DNA from: Achromobacter spanius
GTDB lineage: Bacteria > Pseudomonadota > Gammaproteobacteria > Burkholderiales > Burkholderiaceae_B
Assembly (NCBI RefSeq): GCF_029637605.1
Contig: NZ_CP121261.1
Span: 6,410,881-6,474,880, forward strand
Reading direction: 5' to 3'
DNA length: 64,000 nucleotides
Position 1 is the first letter of the stretch. The number at the start of each line of letters is the position of its first letter. Positions 36,769-50,055 of this stretch are shown here, piece after piece. Under the pieces are notes generated by a model. It was not told where the DNA came from, made no database searches, and was given only the letters and a program-made list of their open reading frames with translations. The position numbers and the translations under genes were made by a program.

Positions 36769-37041
36769 TCAGGCCGAAGGCGGAACGTAGCCGTGTGCTT
36801 CGACGGTGCCGTCTTCGAACAGGAAACGCTCCATCTGTTCCTTCAGGTACTTGCGCGCGCGGGCATCGGCCAGGTTCAAGCGGTTTTCATTGACCAGGCG
36901 TGTCTGGATGGCTTTCCATTCTTCCCAGGCTTCCTTGGAAATGCTCTGCCAGATCTTGGTGCCGAGCTCGCCGGGGTAGGGGGGGAAGTCCAGCCCTTCG
37001 GCTTCACGCTTCAATTTCACACAGTTGACGATACGGGACAT
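36769..37041 (-). CDS. yggX: probable Fe(2+)-trafficking / oxidative damage protection protein
   Basis: 90 residues, the usual size. The conserved start [20 protein letters not shown] carries C7, and [12 protein letters not shown] and [20 protein letters not shown] are also conserved. In enterics YggX protects Fe-S enzymes from oxidative damage. Single-gene unit with its own terminator. Confidence 0.95.
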   Translation of the reverse strand: MSRIVNCVKLKREAEGLDFPPYPGELGTKIWQSISKEAWEEWKAIQTRLVNENRLNLADARARKYLKEQMERFLFEDGTVEAHGYVPPSA

Positions 37042-37160
37042 GGTTCGCTGCCGAAAATAGGAATAACGGCGTATTTTAGCGGGCTTGGCGCGGCATCGGC
37101 GCCAAGCCCCTTCAGGCGCTGCGGTCAGGCATCGACGTCAGCCAGCGACACCGGGCTTCA

Positions 37161-38519
37161 TTACAGCTTCTTGATGAACACCAGGCTGTTGCGCGACCGG
37201 TTGTAGTTGTTCTGCTTTTCGCGCGGCAGGTCGGTAATGCCGCCTTGCACGAAGCCGCGCTTGATGAACCAGTGCGATGTGCGCGTGGTCAGCACGAACA
37301 GCCGCTTGGCGCCGGTTGCGCGCGCACGCGATTCCATGTGGCGCAGCAGGATTTCGCCTTCGCCGGAGCCTTGCCATTCAGGGTGCACGATCAGGCAGGC
37401 CATTTCCGCCATCTGCTCGTCGGCGAAGGTGTGCAGCGCCGCGCAGCCGTAGATCACCCCATCGTGCTCCAGCACCGTGAAGTTTTCCACGTCGCGCTCG
37501 ATCACGCTGCGCGGGCGCGGCACCAGGGTGCCGTCTGCTTCCAAAGGTTCTATCAGGCTCAGAATGGCGCCCACGTCGTCAATCGTGGCGGCACGCAGGT
37601 CGTCCAGCGTGTCTTCCACCACCATGGTGCCCACGCCGTCGTGGGTGAAGATTTCCAGCAGCACGCTGCCATCCAGCGCGAACGGCAGCAGGTGGGCGCG
37701 GGCCACGCCGCGTTTGACCGCCAGCGAGGCGTATTGCAGGAAGGCGTGGGTTTCTTCATCCAGTTCGCCGCCCGCCAACAGGGCGTCGGCATCGATGCGG
37801 GCCAGTTCGGTGTCCAGTGTGCCGTCATCGTTCAGCACCCCTTGCGAGCTGGACAGGAAGATCAGCTTTTCGGCGCGCAGCGCAACGGCCACGCTGGTGG
37901 CCAGGTCTTCCATGGCCAGGTTGAAGGCGTCGCCCGTGGGCGAGAAGCCCAGCGGAGACAGCAGCACCACCGACGAACCTTTCTCGATGGCGAATTTCAG
38001 CGCCTCGACGTCGATCTTGCGCACCTGGCCGGTGTGCTTGTAGTCCACGCCTTCCAGCACGCCGGTGGGGCGGGCCGTGACGAAGTTGCCGGAAATGACG
38101 CGGATGTGCGCGTGCGACATCGGCGTGTTGGGCAAGCCCTGGCTGAACGCCGCTTCGATGTCCAGGCGGATTTCGCCCGCGGCTTCCTTGGCGCATTCCA
38201 GCGCCGCGGCGTCGGTGGGCGCCAGACCACGGTCGAACTGCTGGGTATAGCCCTTCAAGCGCAGTTGCTCATTGACCTGCGGACGCGAGCCATGCACCAG
38301 CACCAGCCGGATGCCCAGCGACGACAGCAGCGACAAGTCCTGCACCAGGGTGTTCAGCGCGCCGGCCTGGACCAGCTCGCCGCCGAACGCCACCACGAAG
38401 GTCTTGCCTCGGAACGCATGCACATAGGGTGCTACGTCGCGAAACCATCGGACGAACTGCGCGGCTGCGAATTCCGGGGCTTCAAGGGCGGAGACGGTGT
38501 CTGGTTCCAGGTCGGGCAT
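37161..38519 (-). CDS. argA: amino-acid N-acetyltransferase (N-acetylglutamate synthase)
   Basis: 452 residues, typical of bacterial ArgA. An amino-acid-kinase-like regulatory domain (about 20-290, with VAFGGELV and LVLVHGSRPQVNEQL) likely binds arginine for feedback inhibition. A C-terminal GNAT domain (about 300-452, EMACLIVHPEWQGSGEGEILLRH) carries the acetyl-CoA loop. First step of arginine synthesis. Divergent from hrpA, 218 bases apart. Confidence 0.95.
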   Translation of the reverse strand: MPDLEPDTVSALEAPEFAAAQFVRWFRDVAPYVHAFRGKTFVVAFGGELVQAGALNTLVQDLSLLSSLGIRLVLVHGSRPQVNEQLRLKGYTQQFDRGLAPTDAAALECAKEAAGEIRLDIEAAFSQGLPNTPMSHAHIRVISGNFVTARPTGVLEGVDYKHTGQVRKIDVEALKFAIEKGSSVVLLSPLGFSPTGDAFNLAMEDLATSVAVALRAEKLIFLSSSQGVLNDDGTLDTELARIDADALLAGGELDEETHAFLQYASLAVKRGVARAHLLPFALDGSVLLEIFTHDGVGTMVVEDTLDDLRAATIDDVGAILSLIEPLEADGTLVPRPRSVIERDVENFTVLEHDGVIYGCAALHTFADEQMAEMACLIVHPEWQGSGEGEILLRHMESRARATGAKRLFVLTTRTSHWFIKRGFVQGGITDLPREKQNNYNRSRNSLVFIKKL

Positions 38520-38706
38520 GATGGGCGGAGGGATTCCTGAGAGTCGGTAAAAACGCGGCGTCTTGCCGCGTCATAGCGCCGTCGCATGACGGCGTGGCGA
38601 AATTATATGGCCGACGAGGGGATGCGCAGGCGGGAAATCAGGGCCAATTTCGTGCCGGATTTCAACACGCTTACGCGCGCGCTCAGGCAGGGACGCCATA
38701 GAAATT

Positions 38707-38712
38707 TATAAT
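38707..38712 (+). promoter_or_regulatory. candidate -10 box of hrpA
   Basis: Consensus TATAAT 24 bases before the hrpA ATG, giving an expected leader of about 18 bases. No clear -35 is seen at standard spacing. Confidence 0.5.
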
Positions 38713-38736
38713 GCCCGGCTAACCGGACTATCGTAC

Positions 38737-42771
<4,035 letters not shown>

Positions 42772-42781
42772 AGCTGGCTTG

Positions 42782-42825
42782 ATCGGGCGGGTGGCGCGCG
42801 CTACGGCACGTGCCACCCGCCCGAT
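42782..42825. terminator. long hairpin between convergent hrpA and lpxO
   Basis: A 14-bp perfect stem, ATCGGGCGGGTGGC at 42782-42795 with its complement at 42812-42825, around a 16-base loop. No T-run on either side, so it may act as a bidirectional mRNA 3'-end structure rather than a classical terminator. Confidence 0.6.
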
Positions 42826-42840
42826 GACAGCGTCTATCGT

Positions 42841-43740
42841 TCAGATGGCGATGAAGCCCAGGATCACCAGCGCAATCAGGGCGAACTTGGTCACCTTGTA
42901 AGCCGTGCGGTTCCAGGTCTTGAACGCCTTGCGCTTCTGGTCGATGACCCAGTGCGCGTGCGTCAGCCGGTTGATGGCGCCGGTTTGGTCGCCGCCGTCG
43001 TTGGGTGAACTGGCTGCTGACATCACCACGCGCCCAAACCAGCGGTTGAACGCCTCGGCCCAGCGCCATTTCAACGGACGTTCCACGTCGCAGAACAGGA
43101 TGATGCGGTTCTGCTCCGAGTGGTTGTAGGCCTCGTGCACGTAGGTTTCGTCGAACACCACGCTTTCGCCGTCGCGCCAGCTATAGGATTCGCCATCGAC
43201 GATGATGTGGCAGCGGTCATCGTTGGGTGTCAGCAGGCCCAGGTGGTAGCGCAGCGACCCGGCAAACGGGTCTCGGTGCGGATTCAACTGGCCGCCGGGG
43301 GGCAGCTCGGCGAACATCGCGGCCTTGACCTTGGGCAGCGTCTTCAGAATGGCCACCGTCTTGGGGCAGAGTTCTTCGGCGGAGGGGTGGCGGGCGTCAT
43401 ACCACTTCAGGTAAAACCGCTTCCAGCCGTACTTGAAGAAAGAATTGAAACCGATGTCGTTATGGGCGTCGGCGGCGCGGATCCGCTGCATCTCCGCCAT
43501 TTGCACGGCTTCTTCGCGGATCGTCTCCCAGTTGTCGTCCAGCACCTTGAGTTCGGCGATTTCACTGGTCGTCAGGTAGGGGGTGGGCGGCACCCGCGAG
43601 GCCAACACCATGAAGGCGTTGACGGGGGCCAGCAATACCGAGTGGTCCAGCAGTTGCCTGCCCAGAGGCAGTTTGACTCGGCCTCGGAAGTGCGCAAACA
43701 GGATGGCGGCCAGCCATATCCCGGGTATTAACCATTTCAT
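42841..43740 (-). CDS. lpxO: lipid A hydroxylase, aspartyl/asparaginyl beta-hydroxylase family
   Basis: 299 residues. N-terminal membrane anchor (residues 3-18) and a C-terminal helix (about 284-299). Fe(II)/2-oxoglutarate dioxygenase core: H155-R-D157 (NPHRDPF), RYHLGL, second His H202 (TYVHEAYN) and R212 for 2-oxoglutarate (NRIIL). LpxO adds a 2-hydroxyl to a lipid A secondary acyl chain at the inner membrane. Divergent from dnaE. Confidence 0.92.
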   Translation of the reverse strand: MKWLIPGIWLAAILFAHFRGRVKLPLGRQLLDHSVLLAPVNAFMVLASRVPPTPYLTTSEIAELKVLDDNWETIREEAVQMAEMQRIRAADAHNDIGFNSFFKYGWKRFYLKWYDARHPSAEELCPKTVAILKTLPKVKAAMFAELPPGGQLNPHRDPFAGSLRYHLGLLTPNDDRCHIIVDGESYSWRDGESVVFDETYVHEAYNHSEQNRIILFCDVERPLKWRWAEAFNRWFGRVVMSAASSPNDGGDQTGAINRLTHAHWVIDQKRKAFKTWNRTAYKVTKFALIALVILGFIAI

Positions 43741-43765
43741 ACGTAAACGTCGTCCTGCGACAGAT

Positions 43766-43780
43766 GGGTCAGATCGACCC
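43766..43780. promoter_or_regulatory. inverted repeat in the lpxO/dnaE divergent region
   Basis: GGGTC-N5-GACCC, adjacent on the minus strand to an AT-rich stretch (TAACAATATA) suitable as an lpxO -10 region. Possible operator for a dimeric regulator; no regulator is identified. Confidence 0.35.
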
Positions 43781-43856
43781 TATATTGTTACACAAGGGGC
43801 AGCATGCCCCGCTTTGGAAATCTTGGATGCAGGGGGCTTGGACCGTGATCCCTAGG

Positions 43857-43862
43857 TACAAT
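43857..43862 (+). promoter_or_regulatory. candidate -10 box giving a leaderless dnaE transcript
   Basis: TACAAT ends eight bases before the A of the dnaE ATG (43870). A start site at the usual six to eight bases would fall on or next to that codon. No ribosome site is visible between them. Confidence 0.45.
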
Positions 43863-43869
43863 TCCCGCT

Positions 43870-46800
43870 ATGTCCGAAGCCGTAACAAACCCGACCCCCT
43901 TTGTGCATCTGCGTGTCCACTCCGAGTTCTCGGTCGTGGACGGTATTGTGCGCATTCCCGACCTGATCAAGCGCGTGTCCAAGCTGGGCCAGCCCGCCGT
44001 GGCGCTGACCGACCTGTCCAACCTTTTCGGCCTGATCAAATTCTACAAAGGCGCGCGCGGCGCGGGGGTCAAACCCATTGCCGGCTGTGACGTCTGGTTG
44101 AGCAATGATGACGATCCCGCCAAGCCTTTCCGCTTGCTGTTGCTGGTGCGCAACCATCAGGGCTATCTGAACCTGTGCGAACTGCTGTCCAAGGCGTTCC
44201 TGACGAACCAGGGCAAGGGACGCGCGGAGGTCCGCCGGGAATGGCTGCAAGGCCAGCAGGGCCTGATCGCGCTGTCGGGCGGCCGCATGGGCGACGTGGG
44301 CCAGGCGCTGGACGCCGGCAACGCGGTATCGGCGCTGGCGCTGGCGCGCCAATGGGCGCACCTGTTTCCGGGCAGCTACTACATTGAATTGCAGCGCGCC
44401 GGCATGGACGGCGACGAAGCCTACACGCAGGCGGCCATGCGGCTGGCGGGCGAAGCCGGCTTGCCGGTGGTGGCCACGCACCCCGTCCAATTCCTGGACG
44501 AATACGAATTCCAGGCGCACGAGGCCCGGGTCTGTATCGCCGAAGGCGAAATCCTGGCTAATCCGCGCCGCGTGCGCCGCTTCACCAAAGAGCAGTACCT
44601 GCTCAGTTCCGAGGAAATGGCGCGCCGCTTCGCCGACGTGCCCTCGGCGCTGGCCAACACGGTTGAAATCGCCAAGCGCTGCAACCTGAGCCTGGTGCTG
44701 GGCAAGCCGCGCCTGCCCAACTTCCCCACGCCCGAGGGCGTGACGCTGGACGACTACCTGGTCCAGTTGTCGGAAGAGGGCCTGGAAAAGCGCATGGCGT
44801 TTCTGTTTCCGGACGAGGCCGAACGTGAATCCAAGCGCGAGCAGTACTACGAGCGCCTGCGCTGGGAATGCAAGACCATCATCCAGATGGGCTTCCCCGG
44901 CTACTTCCTGATCGTTCAGGACTTCATCAACTGGGGCAAGAACAACGGCGTGCCCGTTGGCCCGGGCCGGGGCTCGGGCGCGGGCTCGCTGGTGGCCTAC
45001 GCGCTGGGTATTACCGACCTGGACCCCATCCGCTATGACTTGCTGTTCGAGCGCTTCCTGAATCCCGAGCGGGTCTCCATGCCCGACTTCGATATCGACT
45101 TCTGCCAGGACAACCGCGAACGGGTCATCGACTACGTCAAGGAAAAGTACGGCCGCGCCGCCGTGAGCCAGATCGCCACCTTTGGCACGCTGGGCGCCAA
45201 GGCCGTGGTGCGTGACGCCGGCCGCGTGCTGGACATGCCCTACATGTTCTGCGACGGCCTGTCCAAGCTGATCCCGTTCAACCCGATGGACCCCTGGACG
45301 CTGGAACGCACCCTGAAGGACGAACCCGCCTTCAAGGACCGCTACGAACAGGAAGAGGAAGTGCGCGCGCTGGTCGACCTGGCCAAGCCGCTGGAAGGCC
45401 TGACCCGCAACATCGGCATGCACGCGGGCGGCGTGCTGATCGCGCCCGGCAAGCTGACGGATTTCTGCCCGCTGTATTGCCAGCCCGGCCAGGAAAACAG
45501 CGCGGTGTCGCAGTTCGACAAGGACGACGTCGAAGCCGCCGGCCTGGTGAAGTTTGACTTCCTGGGCCTGCGCAACCTGACCATCCTGGACTGGGCCGTG
45601 CGCTACGTGCGCCAGTTCAACGAGGACAAGCGCGACTTCGACGTGATGGCGCTCGAACTGGACGACCCGGCCGCCTACAAAATCTTGTGCGACGCCAATA
45701 CCACCGCCGTGTTCCAGCTGGAATCGCGCGGCATGAAAGAACTGCTGAAGAAGCTGCGGCCGAACACGTTTGAAGACATCATCGCCATGCTGGCCCTGTA
45801 TCGCCCGGGGCCGCTGGAATCCGGCATGGTGGACGACTTCGTCAACCGCAAGCACGGCCGCGCCGCGGTGGACTATTTCCACAACGACCTGGAAAGCACG
45901 CTGAAAAGCACCTACGGGGTTATCGTCTACCAAGAACAGGTGATGCTGATCTCGCAGATCATCGGGGGCTATTCGCTGGGCGGCGCCGACCTGCTGCGCC
46001 GCGCCATGGGCAAGAAAAAGCCCGAGGAAATGGCCAAGCACCGCGAATTGTTCGAACAGGGCGCCAAGGAAAAGGGCCACGACCCGGACCTCGCGGTCAA
46101 GCTGTTCGACCTGATGGAAAAGTTCGCGGGCTACGGCTTCAACAAGTCGCACTCGGCCGCCTACGCGCTGATCTCGTACCAGACCGCCTGGCTCAAGGCC
46201 TATCACCCCACCGAATTCCTGGCCGCCACCATGTCGTCCGATATGGACGACACGGACAAGGTGCAGATTTTCTGCCGCGACGCGCAGGACAACGGCGTTG
46301 AAGTGCTGCCGCCCGATGTCAATTTTTCGGGCTACCGCTTCGAACCGGTGAAGGACAAGTACACCGAAAAAGGCAAGCCGCCGCGCACCATGCGCTATGG
46401 CCTGGGGGCGGTCAAGGGCACGGGGCAGGGGGCGGTCGAAGACATCCTGCGTGCTCGCAAGGAAGGCGGCCCGTTCCTGAACCTGTTCGACTTCTGCCGC
46501 CGCGTGGGCAAGCAGGCGGTGAACCGCCGCACCATCGAAGCCTTGATCAAGGCGGGCGCGTTCGACACCATCGAACCCAACCGCGCCGCCATGCTGGCGT
46601 CGGTGCCCACCGCGATGGAAGCGGCGGAACAGGCCGCGCGCAGCGCCAACCAGGCTTCGCTGTTCGGCGACGACAGCGGCGACGTGGTCGCGGGCGAACT
46701 GGCCAAGGTGGCGCCGTGGGACCTGCACAAGAAGCTGACGGAAGAAAAGTCCGCGCTGGGCTACTACTACAGCGGCCACCTGTTTGACGCCTGGCGCGAC

Positions 46801-47361
46801 GAAGTGCGCCGCATCGTGCCGATGCAGTTGGCACGCGTGGAACCGCAGCGCGATCTTCAATGGATGTGCGGCGTGCTGGCCAGCGTGCGCGTCATGATGA
46901 CCCGCCGCGGCAAGATGGTGTTTGCCGTGCTGGACGACGGCACCGCGCAGGTCGAGATCTCGGTGTTCAACGAGCTCTACGAAAAGCACCGCAACCGTTT
47001 GCGCGAAGACCAGCTCGTCATCGTGCAGGGCAAGGTCAGCAATGACGACTACTCTGGCGGCATGCGCATCGTGGCCGAGCAACTGTACGACCTGCAACTG
47101 GCCCGCGAAGCGCGCGCCAAGTCGCTGCGCGTCAAGCTCAATGGTTCGGCCGATGCTGCACGCTTGCGCCAGATGCTGAACCCGTTCCGGGCCGAACCCG
47201 AGAACGGCATTCCGGGCGTGCCCGTCGATATCGTCTACACCAAGAATAATTTCAATTGCACTGTGCGCTTGGGCGAAGAGTGGCGCGTACGCATGGCCGA
47301 CACGCTGCTGGAAAACCTGAATGCCTGGACCAAACCCGATGGGGTTGAGGTGACCTATTGA
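43870..47361 (+). CDS. dnaE: DNA polymerase III subunit alpha
   Basis: 1163 residues, the normal length. PHP domain starts with FVHLRVHSEFSVVDG (11-25). Catalytic aspartates D406 and D408 lie in PDFDIDF, matching D401/D403 of E. coli, and GPGRGSGAGSLVAY is at 364-377. A helix-hairpin-helix region follows (about 840-900), then an OB-fold (about 990-1070). Replicative polymerase. Its TGA overlaps the ATG of the first glycosyltransferase, linking replication and LPS-core genes in one transcript. Confidence 0.98.
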   Translation: MSEAVTNPTPFVHLRVHSEFSVVDGIVRIPDLIKRVSKLGQPAVALTDLSNLFGLIKFYKGARGAGVKPIAGCDVWLSNDDDPAKPFRLLLLVRNHQGYLNLCELLSKAFLTNQGKGRAEVRREWLQGQQGLIALSGGRMGDVGQALDAGNAVSALALARQWAHLFPGSYYIELQRAGMDGDEAYTQAAMRLAGEAGLPVVATHPVQFLDEYEFQAHEARVCIAEGEILANPRRVRRFTKEQYLLSSEEMARRFADVPSALANTVEIAKRCNLSLVLGKPRLPNFPTPEGVTLDDYLVQLSEEGLEKRMAFLFPDEAERESKREQYYERLRWECKTIIQMGFPGYFLIVQDFINWGKNNGVPVGPGRGSGAGSLVAYALGITDLDPIRYDLLFERFLNPERVSMPDFDIDFCQDNRERVIDYVKEKYGRAAVSQIATFGTLGAKAVVRDAGRVLDMPYMFCDGLSKLIPFNPMDPWTLERTLKDEPAFKDRYEQEEEVRALVDLAKPLEGLTRNIGMHAGGVLIAPGKLTDFCPLYCQPGQENSAVSQFDKDDVEAAGLVKFDFLGLRNLTILDWAVRYVRQFNEDKRDFDVMALELDDPAAYKILCDANTTAVFQLESRGMKELLKKLRPNTFEDIIAMLALYRPGPLESGMVDDFVNRKHGRAAVDYFHNDLESTLKSTYGVIVYQEQVMLISQIIGGYSLGGADLLRRAMGKKKPEEMAKHRELFEQGAKEKGHDPDLAVKLFDLMEKFAGYGFNKSHSAAYALISYQTAWLKAYHPTEFLAATMSSDMDDTDKVQIFCRDAQDNGVEVLPPDVNFSGYRFEPVKDKYTEKGKPPRTMRYGLGAVKGTGQGAVEDILRARKEGGPFLNLFDFCRRVGKQAVNRRTIEALIKAGAFDTIEPNRAAMLASVPTAMEAAEQAARSANQASLFGDDSGDVVAGELAKVAPWDLHKKLTEEKSALGYYYSGHLFDAWRDEVRRIVPMQLARVEPQRDLQWMCGVLASVRVMMTRRGKMVFAVLDDGTAQVEISVFNELYEKHRNRLREDQLVIVQGKVSNDDYSGGMRIVAEQLYDLQLAREARAKSLRVKLNGSADAARLRQMLNPFRAEPENGIPGVPVDIVYTKNNFNCTVRLGEEWRVRMADTLLENLNAWTKPDGVEVTY

Positions 47362-48461
47362 TGCGAAGCCTGCGTATCGTCCATTCTGAAGCAGCCACCA
47401 GTTTCGGTGGCCAAGAGGGGCGGATCTTCAAGGAAATGACGGCCATGCGCGCGCGTGGCCACCATGTTGAAGCCATCGTCCAATCACGGGCCATGCTGGT
47501 CGAACGCCTGACGGACGCCGGTTTCACGGTGCACAAGGTCGACATGGACGGCCCGGCGAATTACTTCAAGGGCGTGGCCGCCGTCCGCCGAATTTTGCGG
47601 GAAGGGCGCTTTGAAGTGCTCAACACGCATAGCCGGCGCGACACGGTCATCGCGGGCATGAGCGGCCGCCTGGCTGGCACGCCGCTGATCGTGCGGACAC
47701 GCCATCTGTCGAACAAGGTCGGTTCGATGTGGTCCTACACCTGGTTGCCGCACCGCGTTACGGCCGTTAGTGACCATGTGCGCAAATACCTGATCCAGCG
47801 CGGCGTACCCGCCGACAAGGTGGCCACGGTCTACTCGCCCATCGTGCTGCCGGCGCCGGTCGAACGGTCGACCCTGCGCGATGAACTCGGCCTGGCCGAT
47901 GACGATGTCGTGGTGGGCTGTGTGGCCGTCATGCGCGCCACCAAGGGCCACAAGGACCTGATCGACGCGATGGTGCCGCTGATGGCAAGCCGGCCGAAGC
48001 TGCACCTGGTGTTCGTGGGGGGCGGCTCGCCGGTCTTCGAGCAAACGCAGGCCTACGTGGCCAAGCTGGGCCTGCAGCATCGCATCCACTTGATGGGCAT
48101 GCGCCGCGATGTGCCTAATCTGCTGTCCGGATTCGACGTGTTCGCGTTGGCCACGCAGCAAGAGGCGTCGGGCACGGTCTATGTTGAAGCCCAGGCCAGC
48201 GGCCTGCCGGTGGTGGGCACCGACGTGGGTGGCGTATCCGAAATGTTCCGCAATGGCGATACGGGCATCCTGGTGCCGCCAAAAAATCCCCAGGCGCTGA
48301 CCGATGCGCTGCAACGCCTGATCGACGACCCGGCGCTGCGCCGTCGCATGGGCGAGGCCGGCCGCAAGATGGTCTGGGAAGAGGCCGTGTTTTCGCCTGC
48401 GCGGCTTGCCGAAACCACCGAAGCCATCTACCTGAAGTGGCTGGCGGAACGCGCTGCATGA
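47361..48461 (+). CDS. glycosyltransferase family 4 (LPS core or surface glycan)
   Basis: 366 residues from ATG 47361, overlapping the dnaE stop. GT-B fold: N-terminal acceptor domain with SEAATSFGGQEGR, and C-terminal nucleotide-sugar domain with the ExxxxxxxE-type segment QQEASGTVYVEAQASGLPVVGTDVGG near 265-290. Retaining GT4. Overlaps the deacetylase by four bases. I recall that homologous genes behind dnaE in Bordetella pertussis have been linked to LPS core assembly. Confidence 0.9.
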   Translation: MRSLRIVHSEAATSFGGQEGRIFKEMTAMRARGHHVEAIVQSRAMLVERLTDAGFTVHKVDMDGPANYFKGVAAVRRILREGRFEVLNTHSRRDTVIAGMSGRLAGTPLIVRTRHLSNKVGSMWSYTWLPHRVTAVSDHVRKYLIQRGVPADKVATVYSPIVLPAPVERSTLRDELGLADDDVVVGCVAVMRATKGHKDLIDAMVPLMASRPKLHLVFVGGGSPVFEQTQAYVAKLGLQHRIHLMGMRRDVPNLLSGFDVFALATQQEASGTVYVEAQASGLPVVGTDVGGVSEMFRNGDTGILVPPKNPQALTDALQRLIDDPALRRRMGEAGRKMVWEEAVFSPARLAETTEAIYLKWLAERAA

Positions 48462-49306
48462 ACGCGCCCAACGTCCCCGTGCTGATGTACCACCATGTCA
48501 CCCCCGCGGGCGGCATGATCGCGGCGACGCCGGATGTCTTTGAATCCCAGGTTGCGCGTCTGGCGCGCGCGGGCTACCAGTCGCTGACGGCCACCCAGTT
48601 CGCCGGCTTTCTGGCCGGCCAGCCGGTGCCCGAGCGTTCCGTGCTGATCACCTTCGACGACGGCTACTTGAATAACTGGGTGCACGCGCATCCGATTCTG
48701 GCGCGCCATGGCATGCGCGCCGTGCTGTTCACCATCACGGGCTGGATCGGCGATGGCCCGGTGCGGCCGCACGCGGGGCAGGGCGGCGTGTTGCCAGCCA
48801 CGCCCGATCACGACGCCTGCAAGCAACTGGTGGCGTCGGGCCGCGGCGACGAGGCGATGCTGCGCTGGAGCGAGATCGAGGCCATGCAGGCCGCCGGCAC
48901 TTTCGAATTCCATTCGCACACGCACACCCACACCCGTTGGGACAAGGTCTGCGGTAACGACGCCGACGCCAAACGCGCCCACATCGCACAGGAACTGCAC
49001 GATTCCCGCCAGGCCCTGGTGCAGCGCCTGGGTTCGGTCAGCGACCACCTCTGCTGGCCGCAGGGCTACTTCGACGCCGACTACGTGGCGGCTGCCCGGC
49101 AGGCCGGTTTCGCGCACCTTTACACGACCGACCCTTTCGGCCAGAACACGCCCGGCGCGGACCCCGAACACATCTATCGTTTCGCCGTGCGCAATCAGGG
49201 CGGAAGCTGGCTCAACCGGCGCATCTGGTTGTCGCGCGACCCCTTCTGGGGGCCCCGCTACCATGCCTGGAAAGCCTGGAAAAAGCGTCTTAGGAATCGC
49301 GGATGA
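48458..49306 (+). CDS. polysaccharide deacetylase family protein (1)
   Basis: 282 residues from ATG 48458 (ATGA overlap). NodB-homology fold: VPVLMYHHVTP at 6-16, metal/base motif TFDDGY at 65-70, and His-rich motif 2 FHSHTHTHT near 147-155. Expected reaction is de-N-acetylation of an amino sugar. No signal peptide, so it probably acts in the cytoplasm on a lipid-linked or core intermediate. Lies between two glycosyltransferases. Confidence 0.92.
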   Translation: MNAPNVPVLMYHHVTPAGGMIAATPDVFESQVARLARAGYQSLTATQFAGFLAGQPVPERSVLITFDDGYLNNWVHAHPILARHGMRAVLFTITGWIGDGPVRPHAGQGGVLPATPDHDACKQLVASGRGDEAMLRWSEIEAMQAAGTFEFHSHTHTHTRWDKVCGNDADAKRAHIAQELHDSRQALVQRLGSVSDHLCWPQGYFDADYVAAARQAGFAHLYTTDPFGQNTPGADPEHIYRFAVRNQGGSWLNRRIWLSRDPFWGPRYHAWKAWKKRLRNRG

Positions 49307-50055
49307 AGCTATCAGTCATCATCATCACCAAGAACGAAGCGGCGAACATCGCCGCCTGCCTGAAATCGGTGTCCTTCGCCGACGAATTCATCGTGGTGGA
49401 TTCGGGCAGCACCGACGGCACCGTCGAGTTGGCCCAGGCCTTGGGCGCGCGCGTCGAGGTCACGGCCGATTGGCCCGGATTCGGCCCGCAGAAAAATCGC
49501 GCATTGGACCTGGCGACGGGCGACTGGGTGTTGTCCATCGACGCCGATGAGCGCGTCACGCCCGAACTGGCGCGTGAGATCCAGGACGTTCTGGCCAGCC
49601 CGCGCGCCGATGCGTACGAGATCGCCCGTCTGTCGAACTTCTGCGGCAAGGATATCCGTCACAGCGGCTGGTGGCCCGACTACGTGCTGCGCTTGTTCAA
49701 GCGCGGCACGGCGCGCTTCACCGACGCCGCCGTGCATGAGCGGGTCGTGCCCGCCCAGGGCCAGCCGCTGAAATTGCAGGGCTATTTCAACCACTATCCC
49801 TACGACAACCTGGACGCCCTGATCAACAAGGTCAACCGCTATTCCTCGGACGCGGCGGCCATGATGTACGCCAAGGGCCGCCGCACGTCGGTGTTTGGCG
49901 CACTGGGCCATGGGTTCTGGACGTTTGTGCGCATCTACCTGATCCGGCGCGGGTTTCTCGATGGCAGGCATGGCCTGGTGTTGGCCGTGACCGCGGCCGC
50001 GGGCAGTTTTTTTCGCTATTCCAAGCTGATGTTCCTGGCCGAGAAGCAGAAGTGA
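49303..50055 (+). CDS. glycosyltransferase family 2, WaaE/KdtX-like
   Basis: 250 residues, ATGA overlap with the deacetylase. GT-A features are SVIIITKNEAANI at 4-16, VVDSGSTDGT near 31-40 and DADERV (DxD) near 80-85. RHSGWWPDYVLRLFKR is typical of WaaE-type LPS inner-core beta-1,4-glucosyltransferases. C-terminal hydrophobic/basic helices suggest membrane association. Overlaps the next gene by four bases. Confidence 0.92.
   Translation: MKLSVIIITKNEAANIAACLKSVSFADEFIVVDSGSTDGTVELAQALGARVEVTADWPGFGPQKNRALDLATGDWVLSIDADERVTPELAREIQDVLASPRADAYEIARLSNFCGKDIRHSGWWPDYVLRLFKRGTARFTDAAVHERVVPAQGQPLKLQGYFNHYPYDNLDALINKVNRYSSDAAAMMYAKGRRTSVFGALGHGFWTFVRIYLIRRGFLDGRHGLVLAVTAAAGSFFRYSKLMFLAEKQK

Noticed and set aside
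43852..47097. A 1081-residue minus-strand open frame opposite dnaE.
   Set aside because: Antisense shadow of dnaE: same codon positions, no start signal, no family.
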